A DNA stretch of 64,000 nucleotides from Micromonospora pallida. GTDB lineage: Bacteria > Actinomycetota > Actinomycetes > Mycobacteriales > Micromonosporaceae. Where the stretch lies: contig NZ_FMHW01000002.1 in assembly GCF_900090325.1 (NCBI RefSeq), positions 310,001 through 374,000 on the forward strand. The letters run 5' to 3'. Positions 56,966 to 64,000 of the stretch are shown in pieces. The notes below the pieces were generated by a model. It worked only from the letters and a program-made list of their open reading frames with translations, did not search any database and had not been told where the DNA came from. The position numbers and the translations under genes were made by a program. Numbering within the stretch: position 1 is the stretch's first letter; the number at the start of each line of letters is the position of its first letter.

Positions 56966-58017
56966 CGCCTCCGCGGCTCGTACGCGGAGCGGCCGTTCCC
57001 GCCGGTGGCCGGTCGGGTGTCGTACTGGGAGCGCTTGCGCTCCTGCGGCACGGTCAGCCGGTGCACCAGGTCGGAGACGATCGCGTCGGTGGTGCGCCGG
57101 GCCAGCTGCGCGTCGGCGGTCGGGATGATCCGGTGTGCCAGCACCGGTACCGCCAGCGCCTGGAGGTCGTCCGGGAGGACGTAGTCGCGTCCCTCGAGCG
57201 CGGCGACCGCCCGCGCGGTGCGCAGCAGTTGCAGGGTGGCCCGGGGGGACGCGCCCAGCCGCAGCTCGGGGGCCTCGCGGGTGGCGGTGACCAGGTCGAT
57301 GGCGTACTGCTTGACCGCGTCGGCGACGTGCACCTCGCGGACCGTGGCGATGAGCTGCCGGACGGTCGCCGCGTCGGAGACGGCGCGCAGGTCGTACAGC
57401 GGGTCGACCGCGCCGTGCCCGTCGAGCATGGCCAGCTCGGCCTCCGGGCCGGGGTAGCCCATGGCGATCCGCGCGGTGAACCGGTCGCGCTGCGCCTCGG
57501 GGAGCGGGTACGTCCCCTCCATCTCGATCGGGTTCTGCGTGGCGATCACCATGAACGGGGTCTGTAGCTGGTAGGTGACCCCGTCGACGGTGACCTGCCG
57601 TTCCTCCATGCACTCCAGCAGCGCCGACTGGGTCTTCGGCGAGGCCCGGTTGATCTCGTCGCCGACGACCAGGTTGGCGAAGACGGCACCCGGCCGGAAC
57701 TCGAAGTCGTGGGTTTCCTGGTTGTAGACGCTGACCCCGGTGACGTCGCTGGGCAGCAGGTCGGGGGTGAACTGGATACGCCGTACCGTGCAGTCGATGG
57801 ACCGGGCCATCGCCTTGGCGAGCTTGGTCTTGCCGACGCCGGGGACGTCTTCGATCAGCAGGTGACCCTCGGCGAGCAGAACGGCGAGGGCGAGCCGCAC
57901 GGTGGCCGTCTTACCCTCGATGACCTGCTCGATGTTGGCGACGATGGCTTCACTGGCGGCGCGGAACTCGTCGTGCGGCAGGACGCCGCCCACCTCGTCC
58001 CAGGTCTGTTGTGTCAA
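56962..58017 (-). CDS. MoxR family AAA ATPase
   Basis: 351 aa. Walker A is EDVPGVGKTKLAKAMA, Walker B VVGDEINRASPKTQSALLE, sensor 1 VIATQNPIEMEGTYPLPEAQ and the arginine-finger stretch DRFTAR. TTG at 58017 is chosen because GGGAGG lies 5 nt upstream and this gives the usual LTQQTWDEVGG start; ATG at 58062 would add 15 residues. First gene of the three-gene operon. Predicted to remodel the DUF58 or transglutaminase partner. Confidence 0.93.
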   Translation of the reverse strand: MTQQTWDEVGGVLPHDEFRAASEAIVANIEQVIEGKTATVRLALAVLLAEGHLLIEDVPGVGKTKLAKAMARSIDCTVRRIQFTPDLLPSDVTGVSVYNQETHDFEFRPGAVFANLVVGDEINRASPKTQSALLECMEERQVTVDGVTYQLQTPFMVIATQNPIEMEGTYPLPEAQRDRFTARIAMGYPGPEAELAMLDGHGAVDPLYDLRAVSDAATVRQLIATVREVHVADAVKQYAIDLVTATREAPELRLGASPRATLQLLRTARAVAALEGRDYVLPDDLQALAVPVLAHRIIPTADAQLARRTTDAIVSDLVHRLTVPQERKRSQYDTRPATGGNGRSAYEPRRR

Positions 58018-58293
58018 CGGGCCTCCCTCTCGTCGCCTGGACGGCAGCTCTGTAAAGAGCACCTGGACCCGCCGTTGGGTTGCGCCCGTCGAGCCTCTTG
58101 TGCCGCAGGAATCTCTGATATCTCAGGCTAACCATGTTTCCCGGCTACGCCGAACGCCGCAGGTAGACGGTCGGTTACGTACCTAATAACCGTCTGACGG
58201 GGGATCTGGGCGATGTCCCGTGGTCGGGCACCCGGGCGGTTGGCTGCCGTCCCGCCGGGTGGAAGCCCCCGGCACGGACCGGGTGCGGACGGG

Positions 58294-58299
58294 TACACT
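58294..58299 (+). promoter_or_regulatory. leaderless -10 box for the leuS leader
   Basis: TACACT, 7 nt before the leader ATG at 58307. Confidence 0.65.
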
Positions 58300-58306
58300 G
58301 CCGGTC

Positions 58307-58345
58307 ATGGCCGGTTTCCACCTGCTCCTTACCGGGCCGTGCTGA
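58307..58345 (+). CDS. leuS leader peptide (12 aa, three consecutive Leu codons)
   Basis: MAGFHLLLTGPC with CTG CTC CTT at 58322-58330, then TGA at 58343. It is at the transcript start (leaderless) and precedes a terminator hairpin and the leucyl-tRNA synthetase gene. A ribosome waiting for charged tRNA-Leu would stall here, so this is a classic attenuation leader. Too short for standard gene calling. Confidence 0.75.
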   Translation: MAGFHLLLTGPC

Positions 58346-58397
58346 TGCGCTGACAGCGCGACAGCACGGCGACCCCTCCTGCGTGAGGGGCTTTTTT
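58334..58397 (+). promoter_or_regulatory. leuS transcription attenuator
   Basis: Hairpin 1: CCGTGCTG (58337-58344) with CAGCACGG (58362-58369), extendable by GGG (58334-58336) with CCC (58373-58375). Terminator: CCCCTC (58373-58378) with GAGGGG (58385-58390) followed by six T (58392-58397). The two overlap at CCC, so they compete. A ribosome at the leader stop codon would cover hairpin 1 and favour termination; stalling at the Leu codons would free it and favour read-through. Confidence 0.7.
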
Positions 58398-58599
58398 GTG
58401 CCCTCGAGCAGACCACGGCGAACCGCGACCTGGCGTCCGTCCGCGCGACGGAGCGTCACCAACCCGGCGTCCCGGTGTAGGGCGCCCCGAACCCCGACGT
58501 CCCCACGAAGGGCGTCACCAGCACGACGTCCCGCGGCGGGGCGTCACCGCACGGCCGAGGCGTCGGCCCCGGCGGCCACGAGCGAAGCGAGGACACGCC

Positions 58600-61434
58600 A
58601 TGACTGAGGCAGCCGCGAGCGACATCCCCCCGTTCCGGTACACCGCGGCCCTGGCCGGTGAGATCGAGCAGCGCTGGCAGGACATCTGGGAGCGGGAGGG
58701 TACGTTCCACGCCCCGAACCCGACCGGCCCGCTGGCCGACCCCGGGCACCCCCGGGCCGGCGCGGAGAAGCTGTACGTGCTGGACATGTTCCCCTACCCG
58801 TCCGGTGCGGGCCTGCACGTCGGGCACCCGCTGGGCTACATCGGCACCGACTGCTTCGCCCGCTACCAGCGGATGGCCGGGCACAACGTGCTGCACACGA
58901 TGGGCTTCGACGCCTTCGGCCTGCCCGCCGAGCAGTACGCGGTGCAGACCGGCACCCACCCGCGGACCACCACCGAGGCGAACATCGGGCGCTACCAGGC
59001 GCAGCTGCGCCGGCTGGGCCTGGGCCACGACGACCGTCGGTCGGTGGCGACCATCGACACCGACTTCTACCGCTGGACCCAGTGGATCTTCCTGCAGATC
59101 TTCAACTCCTGGTACGACCCGGACGCGCAGCGGGCCCGCCCGGTCGCCGACCTGGTCGCCGAGTTCGCCGCCGGCACCCGGTCCACTCCGGACGGCCGTC
59201 CCTGGGCCGAGCTGACCCCGGTCGAGCAGCGGAAGGTCGTGGACGGCCACCGGCTGGCGTACGTTTCGCAGGCCCCGGTGAACTGGTGCCCGGGGCTGGG
59301 CACTGTGCTGGCCAACGAGGAGGTCACCGCCGACGGCCGCTCCGAGCGGGGCAACTTCCCGGTCTTCAAGCGCAACCTGAAGCAGTGGATGATGCGGATC
59401 ACCGCGTACGGCGACCGGCTGGTCGACGACCTGGACACGCTGGACTGGCCGGAGCCGATCAAGCTGATGCAGCGCAACTGGATCGGCCGCTCCACCGGTG
59501 CGCACATCGACTTCCCGACCCCGGCGGCCCCGATCCGGGTCTTCACCACCCGGCCGGACACCGTCTTCGGGGCGACGTACATGGTGCTGGCCCCCGAGCA
59601 CGAGCTGGTCGACGCGCTGGTGCCGGCCGCCTGGCCGGCCGGGACGAAGGACGCCTGGACCGGCGGGCACGCCAGTCCGCGCGAGGCCGTCGAGGCGTAC
59701 CGGAAGGCGGCGGCGGCGAAGAGCGACGTGGAGCGGCAGGCCGAGGCGAAGGAGAAGACCGGCGTCTTCGTCGGCGCCTACGCCACCAACCCGGTCAACG
59801 ACGCGCCGGTTCCGATCTTCATCGCCGACTACGTGCTGGCCGGCTACGGCACCGGCGCGATCATGGCGGTGCCGGCGCAGGACGAGCGGGACTGGGACTT
59901 CGCCGAGGCGTTCGACCTGCCGATTGTCCGTACCGTGCAGCCGGCCGACGGCTTCGACGGGAAGGCGTACACCGGGGACGGGCCGGCCATCAACAGCGCC
60001 GCGCCCGACCGCGACCTGGACCTGAACGGCCTGGGCGTGACCGACGCGAAGGCCCGGATCATCGAGTGGCTGGAGGCGAACGGGCACGGCACCGGCGCGG
60101 TCACCTACCGGCTGCGCGACTGGCTGTTCAGCCGGCAGCGCTACTGGGGCGAGCCCTTCCCGATCGTGTACGACGAGGACGGCAGCGCGATTCCGCTGCC
60201 CGAGTCGATGCTGCCGGTGGAACTGCCCGAGGTGGACGACTTCTCCCCGCGCACCTTCGACCCGGAGGACGCCGACACCGACCCGGAGACCCCGCTGTCG
60301 CGTCGCCGCGACTGGGTGGAGGTCGAGCTGGACCTGGGCGACGGTCCGAAGCGGTACACCCGGGAGACCAACGTGATGCCGCAGTGGGCCGGCTCCTGCT
60401 GGTACGAGCTGCGCTACCTGGACCCGACCAACCACGAGCGGTTCGTCGACCCGGAGAACGAGCGGTACTGGATGGGACCGCGCGGCGCGGGCGACTGCGG
60501 CGGGACCGACCTGTACGTCGGCGGTGCCGAGCACGCCGTGCTGCACCTGCTGTACGCCCGGTTCTGGCACAAGGTGCTGTTCGACCTGGGCCACGTCTCG
60601 TCGTTCGAGCCGTTCCGGAGGCTGTTCAACCAGGGCTACATCCAGGCGTACGCGTACCGCGACTCGCGGGGCACGCCGGTGCCGGCGGAGGAGGTCGTCG
60701 AGCGGGACGGCCGGTACTTCCACGGCGAGACCGAGGTCCGCCGCGAGTACGGCAAGATGGGCAAGTCGCTGCGGAACGTGGTCACCCCCGACGAGATGTG
60801 CGCCGCGTACGGCGCGGACACCTTCCGGGTGTACGAGATGTCGATGGGCCCGCTGGAGGTGTCCCGCCCCTGGGAGACCCGCGCGGTGGTCGGCTCGTAC
60901 CGGTTCCTGCAGCGGGTCTGGCGGACCGTGGTCGACGAGCAGACCGGCGCGCTGCGGGTCACCGACGACCCGGCCGACGAGGCCACCCGACGGCTGCTGC
61001 ACAAGGCGATCGACGGGGTCCGGGGCGACATGGAGGGGATCCGGTTCAACACCGCGATCGCCAAGCTGATCGAGCTGACCAACGGGCTGACCCGACTGGC
61101 CGCCACGCCGCGCGAGGTGGCCGAGCCGCTGGTGCTGATGCTGGCCCCGTTCGCCCCGCACGTCGCCGAGGAGCTGTGGCAGTGGCTGGGGCACCCCACC
61201 TCCCTGACGTACGTGGACTTCCCGACCGCCGACCCGGCCCTGCTGGTCGCCGAGACGGTCACCTACCCGGTGCAGGTCAACGGCAAGGTCCGGGGCCGGG
61301 TCGAGGTGCCCGCCGACGCCGCCGAGGAGACGGTCCGGGCGGCGGCGCTGGAGGCGGTCGCCGCCTCGCTGGGCGGCCGGGAGCCGCGCAAGGTCATCGT
61401 GGTCAAGGGCCGGATGGTGTCGGTGGTCGCCTGA
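58600..61434 (+). CDS. leuS: leucyl-tRNA synthetase
   Basis: Charges tRNA-Leu; 944 aa, class Ia. HIGH-type motif [12 protein letters not shown] within [20 protein letters not shown]; the CP1 editing domain follows ([20 protein letters not shown]); KMSKS-type motif is KMGKSLRN; a tRNA-binding C-terminal domain ends the protein. ATG at 58600 follows GAGGA. The 200-nt gap after the attenuator has three GGGCGTCACC-like repeats (about 58450-58556) and no gene. Expression is probably controlled by the leader. Confidence 0.97.
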   Translation: MTEAAASDIPPFRYTAALAGEIEQRWQDIWEREGTFHAPNPTGPLADPGHPRAGAEKLYVLDMFPYPSGAGLHVGHPLGYIGTDCFARYQRMAGHNVLHTMGFDAFGLPAEQYAVQTGTHPRTTTEANIGRYQAQLRRLGLGHDDRRSVATIDTDFYRWTQWIFLQIFNSWYDPDAQRARPVADLVAEFAAGTRSTPDGRPWAELTPVEQRKVVDGHRLAYVSQAPVNWCPGLGTVLANEEVTADGRSERGNFPVFKRNLKQWMMRITAYGDRLVDDLDTLDWPEPIKLMQRNWIGRSTGAHIDFPTPAAPIRVFTTRPDTVFGATYMVLAPEHELVDALVPAAWPAGTKDAWTGGHASPREAVEAYRKAAAAKSDVERQAEAKEKTGVFVGAYATNPVNDAPVPIFIADYVLAGYGTGAIMAVPAQDERDWDFAEAFDLPIVRTVQPADGFDGKAYTGDGPAINSAAPDRDLDLNGLGVTDAKARIIEWLEANGHGTGAVTYRLRDWLFSRQRYWGEPFPIVYDEDGSAIPLPESMLPVELPEVDDFSPRTFDPEDADTDPETPLSRRRDWVEVELDLGDGPKRYTRETNVMPQWAGSCWYELRYLDPTNHERFVDPENERYWMGPRGAGDCGGTDLYVGGAEHAVLHLLYARFWHKVLFDLGHVSSFEPFRRLFNQGYIQAYAYRDSRGTPVPAEEVVERDGRYFHGETEVRREYGKMGKSLRNVVTPDEMCAAYGADTFRVYEMSMGPLEVSRPWETRAVVGSYRFLQRVWRTVVDEQTGALRVTDDPADEATRRLLHKAIDGVRGDMEGIRFNTAIAKLIELTNGLTRLAATPREVAEPLVLMLAPFAPHVAEELWQWLGHPTSLTYVDFPTADPALLVAETVTYPVQVNGKVRGRVEVPADAAEETVRAAALEAVAASLGGREPRKVIVVKGRMVSVVA

Positions 61435-61442
61435 CCCGCGCC

Positions 61443-61480
61443 GGCAGGGGCCCCTGGTCACCGACTCAGGGGCTCCTGCC
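61443..61480 (+). terminator. leuS terminator hairpin
   Basis: GGCAGGGGCCCCTG (61443-61456) pairs with CAGGGGCTCCTGCC (61467-61480), one wobble. Confidence 0.7.
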
Positions 61481-61511
61481 ACCTCTCCCGACGCGGGTCG
61501 CCGCACCTGGG

Positions 61512-61517
61512 TAGGTT
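61512..61517 (+). promoter_or_regulatory. leaderless -10 box for the O-acetyltransferase
   Basis: TAGGTT, 7 nt before the ATG at 61525. Confidence 0.6.
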
Positions 61518-61524
61518 CGGGCAC

Positions 61525-62130
61525 ATGGCTGTTCTCCCTGATGGGCGTTCCATGCGCGAGCGGATGCTCGCCGGTGACCCGTACCTCGCCGACGACCCGG
61601 AGCTGGCCGAGCAGAGCCTGCGGGCCATGGACCTGACGGACGCGTTCAACGCCACGTCGGCCCGGGACCCGCAGGAGCGTCGCCGGCTGCTCACCGAGTT
61701 GCTTGGCACGATCGGCGAGGGTACGGAGATCCGGCCTCCGCTGCGCGTCGACTACGGCAGCCACATCCGCGTCGGCGCCCGGTCGTTCGCGAACTTCGGT
61801 CTGGTGGCCCTGGACGTGGCACCGATCAGCATCGGCGACGACGTGCAGATCGGGTCGAACGTGCAGCTGTTGACGCCCACTCACCCGATCGACCCGGAGC
61901 CGCGCCGGGCGAAGTGGGAGGCCGCGAAGCCGATCACCATCGGCGACAACGTCTGGCTGGGTAGCGGGGCGATCGTCCTGGCCGGCGTGACGATCGGGGA
62001 GAACACCGTGGTCGGCGCCGGCGCGGTGGTCACCCGGGACCTGCCGGCGAACGTGGTCGCGGTGGGCAATCCCGCCCGGGTCGTCCGCACGATCGAGCCG
62101 GGTACGACCGGAGCGTCGGGTACAGCCTGA
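61525..62130 (+). CDS. sugar O-acetyltransferase (maltose/galactoside acetyltransferase type)
   Basis: 201 aa, left-handed beta-helix. The N-terminal domain (RERMLAGDPYLADDPELAEQ) is the MAT signature; the hexapeptide coils include VDYGSHIRVG, NFGLVALDVAPISIGDDVQIG, VQLLTPTHPID (catalytic His), and ITIGDNVWLGSGAIVLAGVT. Acetylates sugar hydroxyls with acetyl-CoA. No ribosome site; leaderless start with TAGGTT 7 nt upstream. Convergent with gluconokinase across a very strong terminator. Confidence 0.92.
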   Translation: MAVLPDGRSMRERMLAGDPYLADDPELAEQSLRAMDLTDAFNATSARDPQERRRLLTELLGTIGEGTEIRPPLRVDYGSHIRVGARSFANFGLVALDVAPISIGDDVQIGSNVQLLTPTHPIDPEPRRAKWEAAKPITIGDNVWLGSGAIVLAGVTIGENTVVGAGAVVTRDLPANVVAVGNPARVVRTIEPGTTGASGTA

Positions 62131-62148
62131 GCGCCGGGACGTCCTGGG

Positions 62149-62189
62149 CGCCGGGGACGGTCACCCCGGCGGGGTGACCGTCCCCGGCG
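62149..62189. terminator. strong bidirectional terminator
   Basis: A perfect 19-bp stem (62149-62167 with 62171-62189) and a 3-nt loop, between the convergent acetyltransferase and gluconokinase genes. Confidence 0.88.
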
Positions 62190-62231
62190 TCGGGGTCGAC
62201 CGTGCGGCGGGTACCGCGACCCGGGTCGCGG

Positions 62232-62789
62232 CTACCCGTCGACGGCGACGTCGGTCGACAGGCCGAGCCCGGCGAGCGCCGCCGAGACGAGTTCGTCCGG
62301 GGTCAGCGTCACGTCGAGCACCAGCACCGACTCGTCCGGGTGGTGCCGTTCCAGGGTGGCCAGCTGGGACTCCAGCAGGCTGGTCGGCATGTAGTGCCCG
62401 GCCCGCCGGGACAACCGATCCCGGATGACCTCGGCCGACCCGTCGAGGTGGACGAACTCGACGTGCGGCGGCCCCTGGCGGAGCACGTCGCGGTAGGACC
62501 GCTTCAGCGCCGAGCAGGCCAGCACGGTCGACACGCCGTCGGCAGCGCGGTCGGCCATCCACCGGGCCAGGTCACGCAGCCAGGGCAGGCGTGCCGCGTC
62601 GTCGAGCGGCACGCCTGCCCGCATCCGGTCGACGTTGGCCGGCGGGTGGAACTCGTCGGCCTCGGCGAAGGCGAAACCGGCGCGGGCACTGATCCCCCGG
62701 GCGACGGTCGTCTTGCCCGCCCCGGACACTCCCATCACGACCACGTGCCGGGTCCGGGGTGGGCCGCCCGGACGACCGTCACCAGTCAT
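62232..62789 (-). CDS. gntK: gluconokinase (GntK type)
   Basis: Phosphorylates D-gluconate to 6-phosphogluconate. 185 aa. P-loop [14 protein letters not shown] near residue 20, [31 protein letters not shown] and [15 protein letters not shown] are characteristic. ATG at 62789 overlaps the dehydratase stop by 11 nt, so they form one operon; sugar-acid catabolism via 6-phosphogluconate or KDG is suggested. Confidence 0.92.
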   Translation of the reverse strand: MTGDGRPGGPPRTRHVVVMGVSGAGKTTVARGISARAGFAFAEADEFHPPANVDRMRAGVPLDDAARLPWLRDLARWMADRAADGVSTVLACSALKRSYRDVLRQGPPHVEFVHLDGSAEVIRDRLSRRAGHYMPTSLLESQLATLERHHPDESVLVLDVTLTPDELVSAALAGLGLSTDVAVDG

Positions 62790-64000
62790 GGACGGTCCCG
62801 TCCTTGAGCCGGTTGAACGGCAGGTAGGCCGGCACGTACGGGAACTTCGCGGCGGCGGCCTCGTCGATTTCCACCCCGATTCCGGGCTGCTCGCCCGGGT
62901 GCAGGTAGCCGTCGGTGAAGGTGAACGACTGCCGGAACACCTCGTTGGTGAGCGGCCCGTGCTGCATGTACTCCTGGATGCCGAAGTTGTGGATGGCGAG
63001 GTCCAGGTGCAGCGCGGCGGCCATGCCGACCGGTGAGATGTCGGTCGGGCCGTGGATACCGGACTTGATCTGGTACTGGGCGGCGAAGTCGAGCAGCTTG
63101 CGCATGGCCGTGATGCCGCCGGTGTGGGTGACGGCGGACCGGACGTAGTCGATCAGTTGCTCGCGGATGAGGGTCTGGTAGTCCCACACCGTGTTGAAGA
63201 CCTCGCCGATGGCCAGCGGTGTGGTGGTGTGCTGCCGGACCAGCCGCAGCGCCTCCTGGTTCTCCGCCGGAGTGCAGTCCTCCAACCAGAACAGGTCGTA
63301 CGGTTCGAGGGCCTTGCCCAGTTTCGCGGCCTGGATGGGGGTCATCCGGTGGTGACCGTCGTGCAGCAGCGGCAGTTCCGGGCCGAACTCGTTGCGGACC
63401 GCCTCGAACACACCAGGCAGGTGGCGCATGTACGCGCGGGTGTCCCAGTCCTCCTCGGCGGGCAGCGGGGTGCGTTGGGCCGGTTCGTAGTCGTACCGCG
63501 TGCCACCGCTGCTGGGCTGCGAGGCGACCCCGTACACGGCGTTGATGCCGGGCACGGAGGTCTGGACGCGGATCGACCGGAAGCCGAGGTCGAGGTGCCG
63601 ACGGATCGAGTCGAACAGCTCCGGCAGGTCCCGGCCGGAGGCGTGCCCGTAGGCCATGATGCCGGTCCGGGACGCCCCGCCCAGCAGTTGGTACAGCGGC
63701 ATGCCGGCGGCCTTGGCCTTGATGTCCCACAGGGCGACGTCCACCGCGGCGATGGCGGCCATGGTGACCGGACCGCGCCGCCAGTAGGCCGAGCGGTACA
63801 GGAACTGCCAGGTGTCCTCGATGCGGTGCGGGTCGCGGCCGATCAGCAGCGGGGCGACGTGGTCGCTCAGGTACGAGGCGACGGAGAGTTCCCGTCCGTT
63901 GAGGGTGCCGTCGCCCAGACCGGTGATGCCGTCGTCAGTGGTGATCTTCAGGGTGACGAAGTTGCGGTCGGGGCTGGAGACGATGACGTCAGCTGCGACG
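62779..64000 (-). CDS. mannonate-dehydratase-type enolase superfamily protein, 5' end cut by the window
   Basis: The frame is open to base 64000, so the 5' end lies outside; about 406 residues are visible. N-terminal capping region: [19 protein letters not shown] and [13 protein letters not shown]. Barrel: metal ligands in [14 protein letters not shown] (Asp), [12 protein letters not shown] (Glu) and PLAIGEVFN (Glu); [20 protein letters not shown] and RYDYEP are typical of the ManD/RspA group, which dehydrates D-mannonate or D-gluconate. ATG at 63762 is internal, not the start. It overlaps gluconokinase, giving a sugar-acid pathway. Confidence 0.9.
   Translation of the reverse strand, partial: VAADVIVSSPDRNFVTLKITTDDGITGLGDGTLNGRELSVASYLSDHVAPLLIGRDPHRIEDTWQFLYRSAYWRRGPVTMAAIAAVDVALWDIKAKAAGMPLYQLLGGASRTGIMAYGHASGRDLPELFDSIRRHLDLGFRSIRVQTSVPGINAVYGVASQPSSGGTRYDYEPAQRTPLPAEEDWDTRAYMRHLPGVFEAVRNEFGPELPLLHDGHHRMTPIQAAKLGKALEPYDLFWLEDCTPAENQEALRLVRQHTTTPLAIGEVFNTVWDYQTLIREQLIDYVRSAVTHTGGITAMRKLLDFAAQYQIKSGIHGPTDISPVGMAAALHLDLAIHNFGIQEYMQHGPLTNEVFRQSFTFTDGYLHPGEQPGIGVEIDEAAAAKFPYVPAYLPFNRLKDGTVHDW

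Noticed and set aside
58307..58397. T-box riboswitch upstream of leuS
   Set aside because: No T-box sequence (TGG-N-ACC-GCG type) or specifier loop was found; the leader peptide with Leu codons explains the terminator better.
58456..61884. 1142-codon minus-strand frame opposite leuS
   Set aside because: Antisense shadow of leuS; composition is Val/Arg/Gly-biased and no domain is visible.

Overview
The window is about 72% GC chromosomal DNA from an actinomycete, most likely Micromonospora or a close relative in the Micromonosporaceae. Grounds: GTG/TTG starts and 4-bp stop/start overlaps are frequent; many promoters place a TANNNT box 6-8 nt before the start codon (leaderless transcripts); secreted hydrolases carry Pro/Thr linkers. 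The gene backbone plsC / DEDDh exoribonuclease / aroG / PASTA kinase / Rv2175c-type DNA-binding protein / prenyl synthase / metF keeps the order of Mycobacterium tuberculosis Rv2182c-Rv2172c, with accessory genes inserted. No tRNA, rRNA, CRISPR array, IS element or prophage was recognised.

1-13 kb: end of an alpha/beta-hydrolase, otsA, a membrane protein, plsC, a large zinc-ribbon/cyclase/AAA/TPR regulator that appears to start at an ATC codon, a 62-aa protein, a Crp-type regulator, an exoribonuclease, a PPOX-fold protein, a phosphofructokinase with pyrophosphate-type specificity residues, and proC. 13-20 kb: DoxX, a decayed reductase fragment, a secreted GDSL lipase, a MarR regulator, glutathione peroxidase, and a chitin-degrading pair (GH18 chitinase and AA10 LPMO, convergent) that share an upstream motif.

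20-38 kb: aroG, ltaE, nfo, pknL with its divergent Rv2175c-type partner, split lycopene cyclase crtYc/crtYd, a GGPP synthase, an XRE regulator, metF and a CDP-alcohol phosphotransferase. A tight minus-strand operon follows (ybaK, crtA-like, GNAT, cruF-like, glycosyltransferase, crtD-like) that looks like carotenoid end-group tailoring. No phytoene synthase is present, so the pathway must be completed elsewhere.

38-52 kb: an SOS-controlled mutagenesis locus (LexA box, HEPN protein, imuA', imuB, dnaE2), an ArsR/MFS pair with a likely operator, a TauE exporter, a methyltransferase/phosphodiesterase pair, dinB and a DUF3040 protein. 52.3-53.2 kb is a gene-free block of two repeat families. 53-64 kb: a moxR/DUF58/transglutaminase operon, leuS behind a leader peptide with three Leu codons and a terminator (a probable ribosome-mediated attenuator), a sugar O-acetyltransferase, gluconokinase, and a mannonate-dehydratase-type enolase cut by the window end.

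Long intergenic palindromes and short tandem repeats lie at gene 3' ends throughout. All functional calls come from motif recognition and reading; no database search was run.
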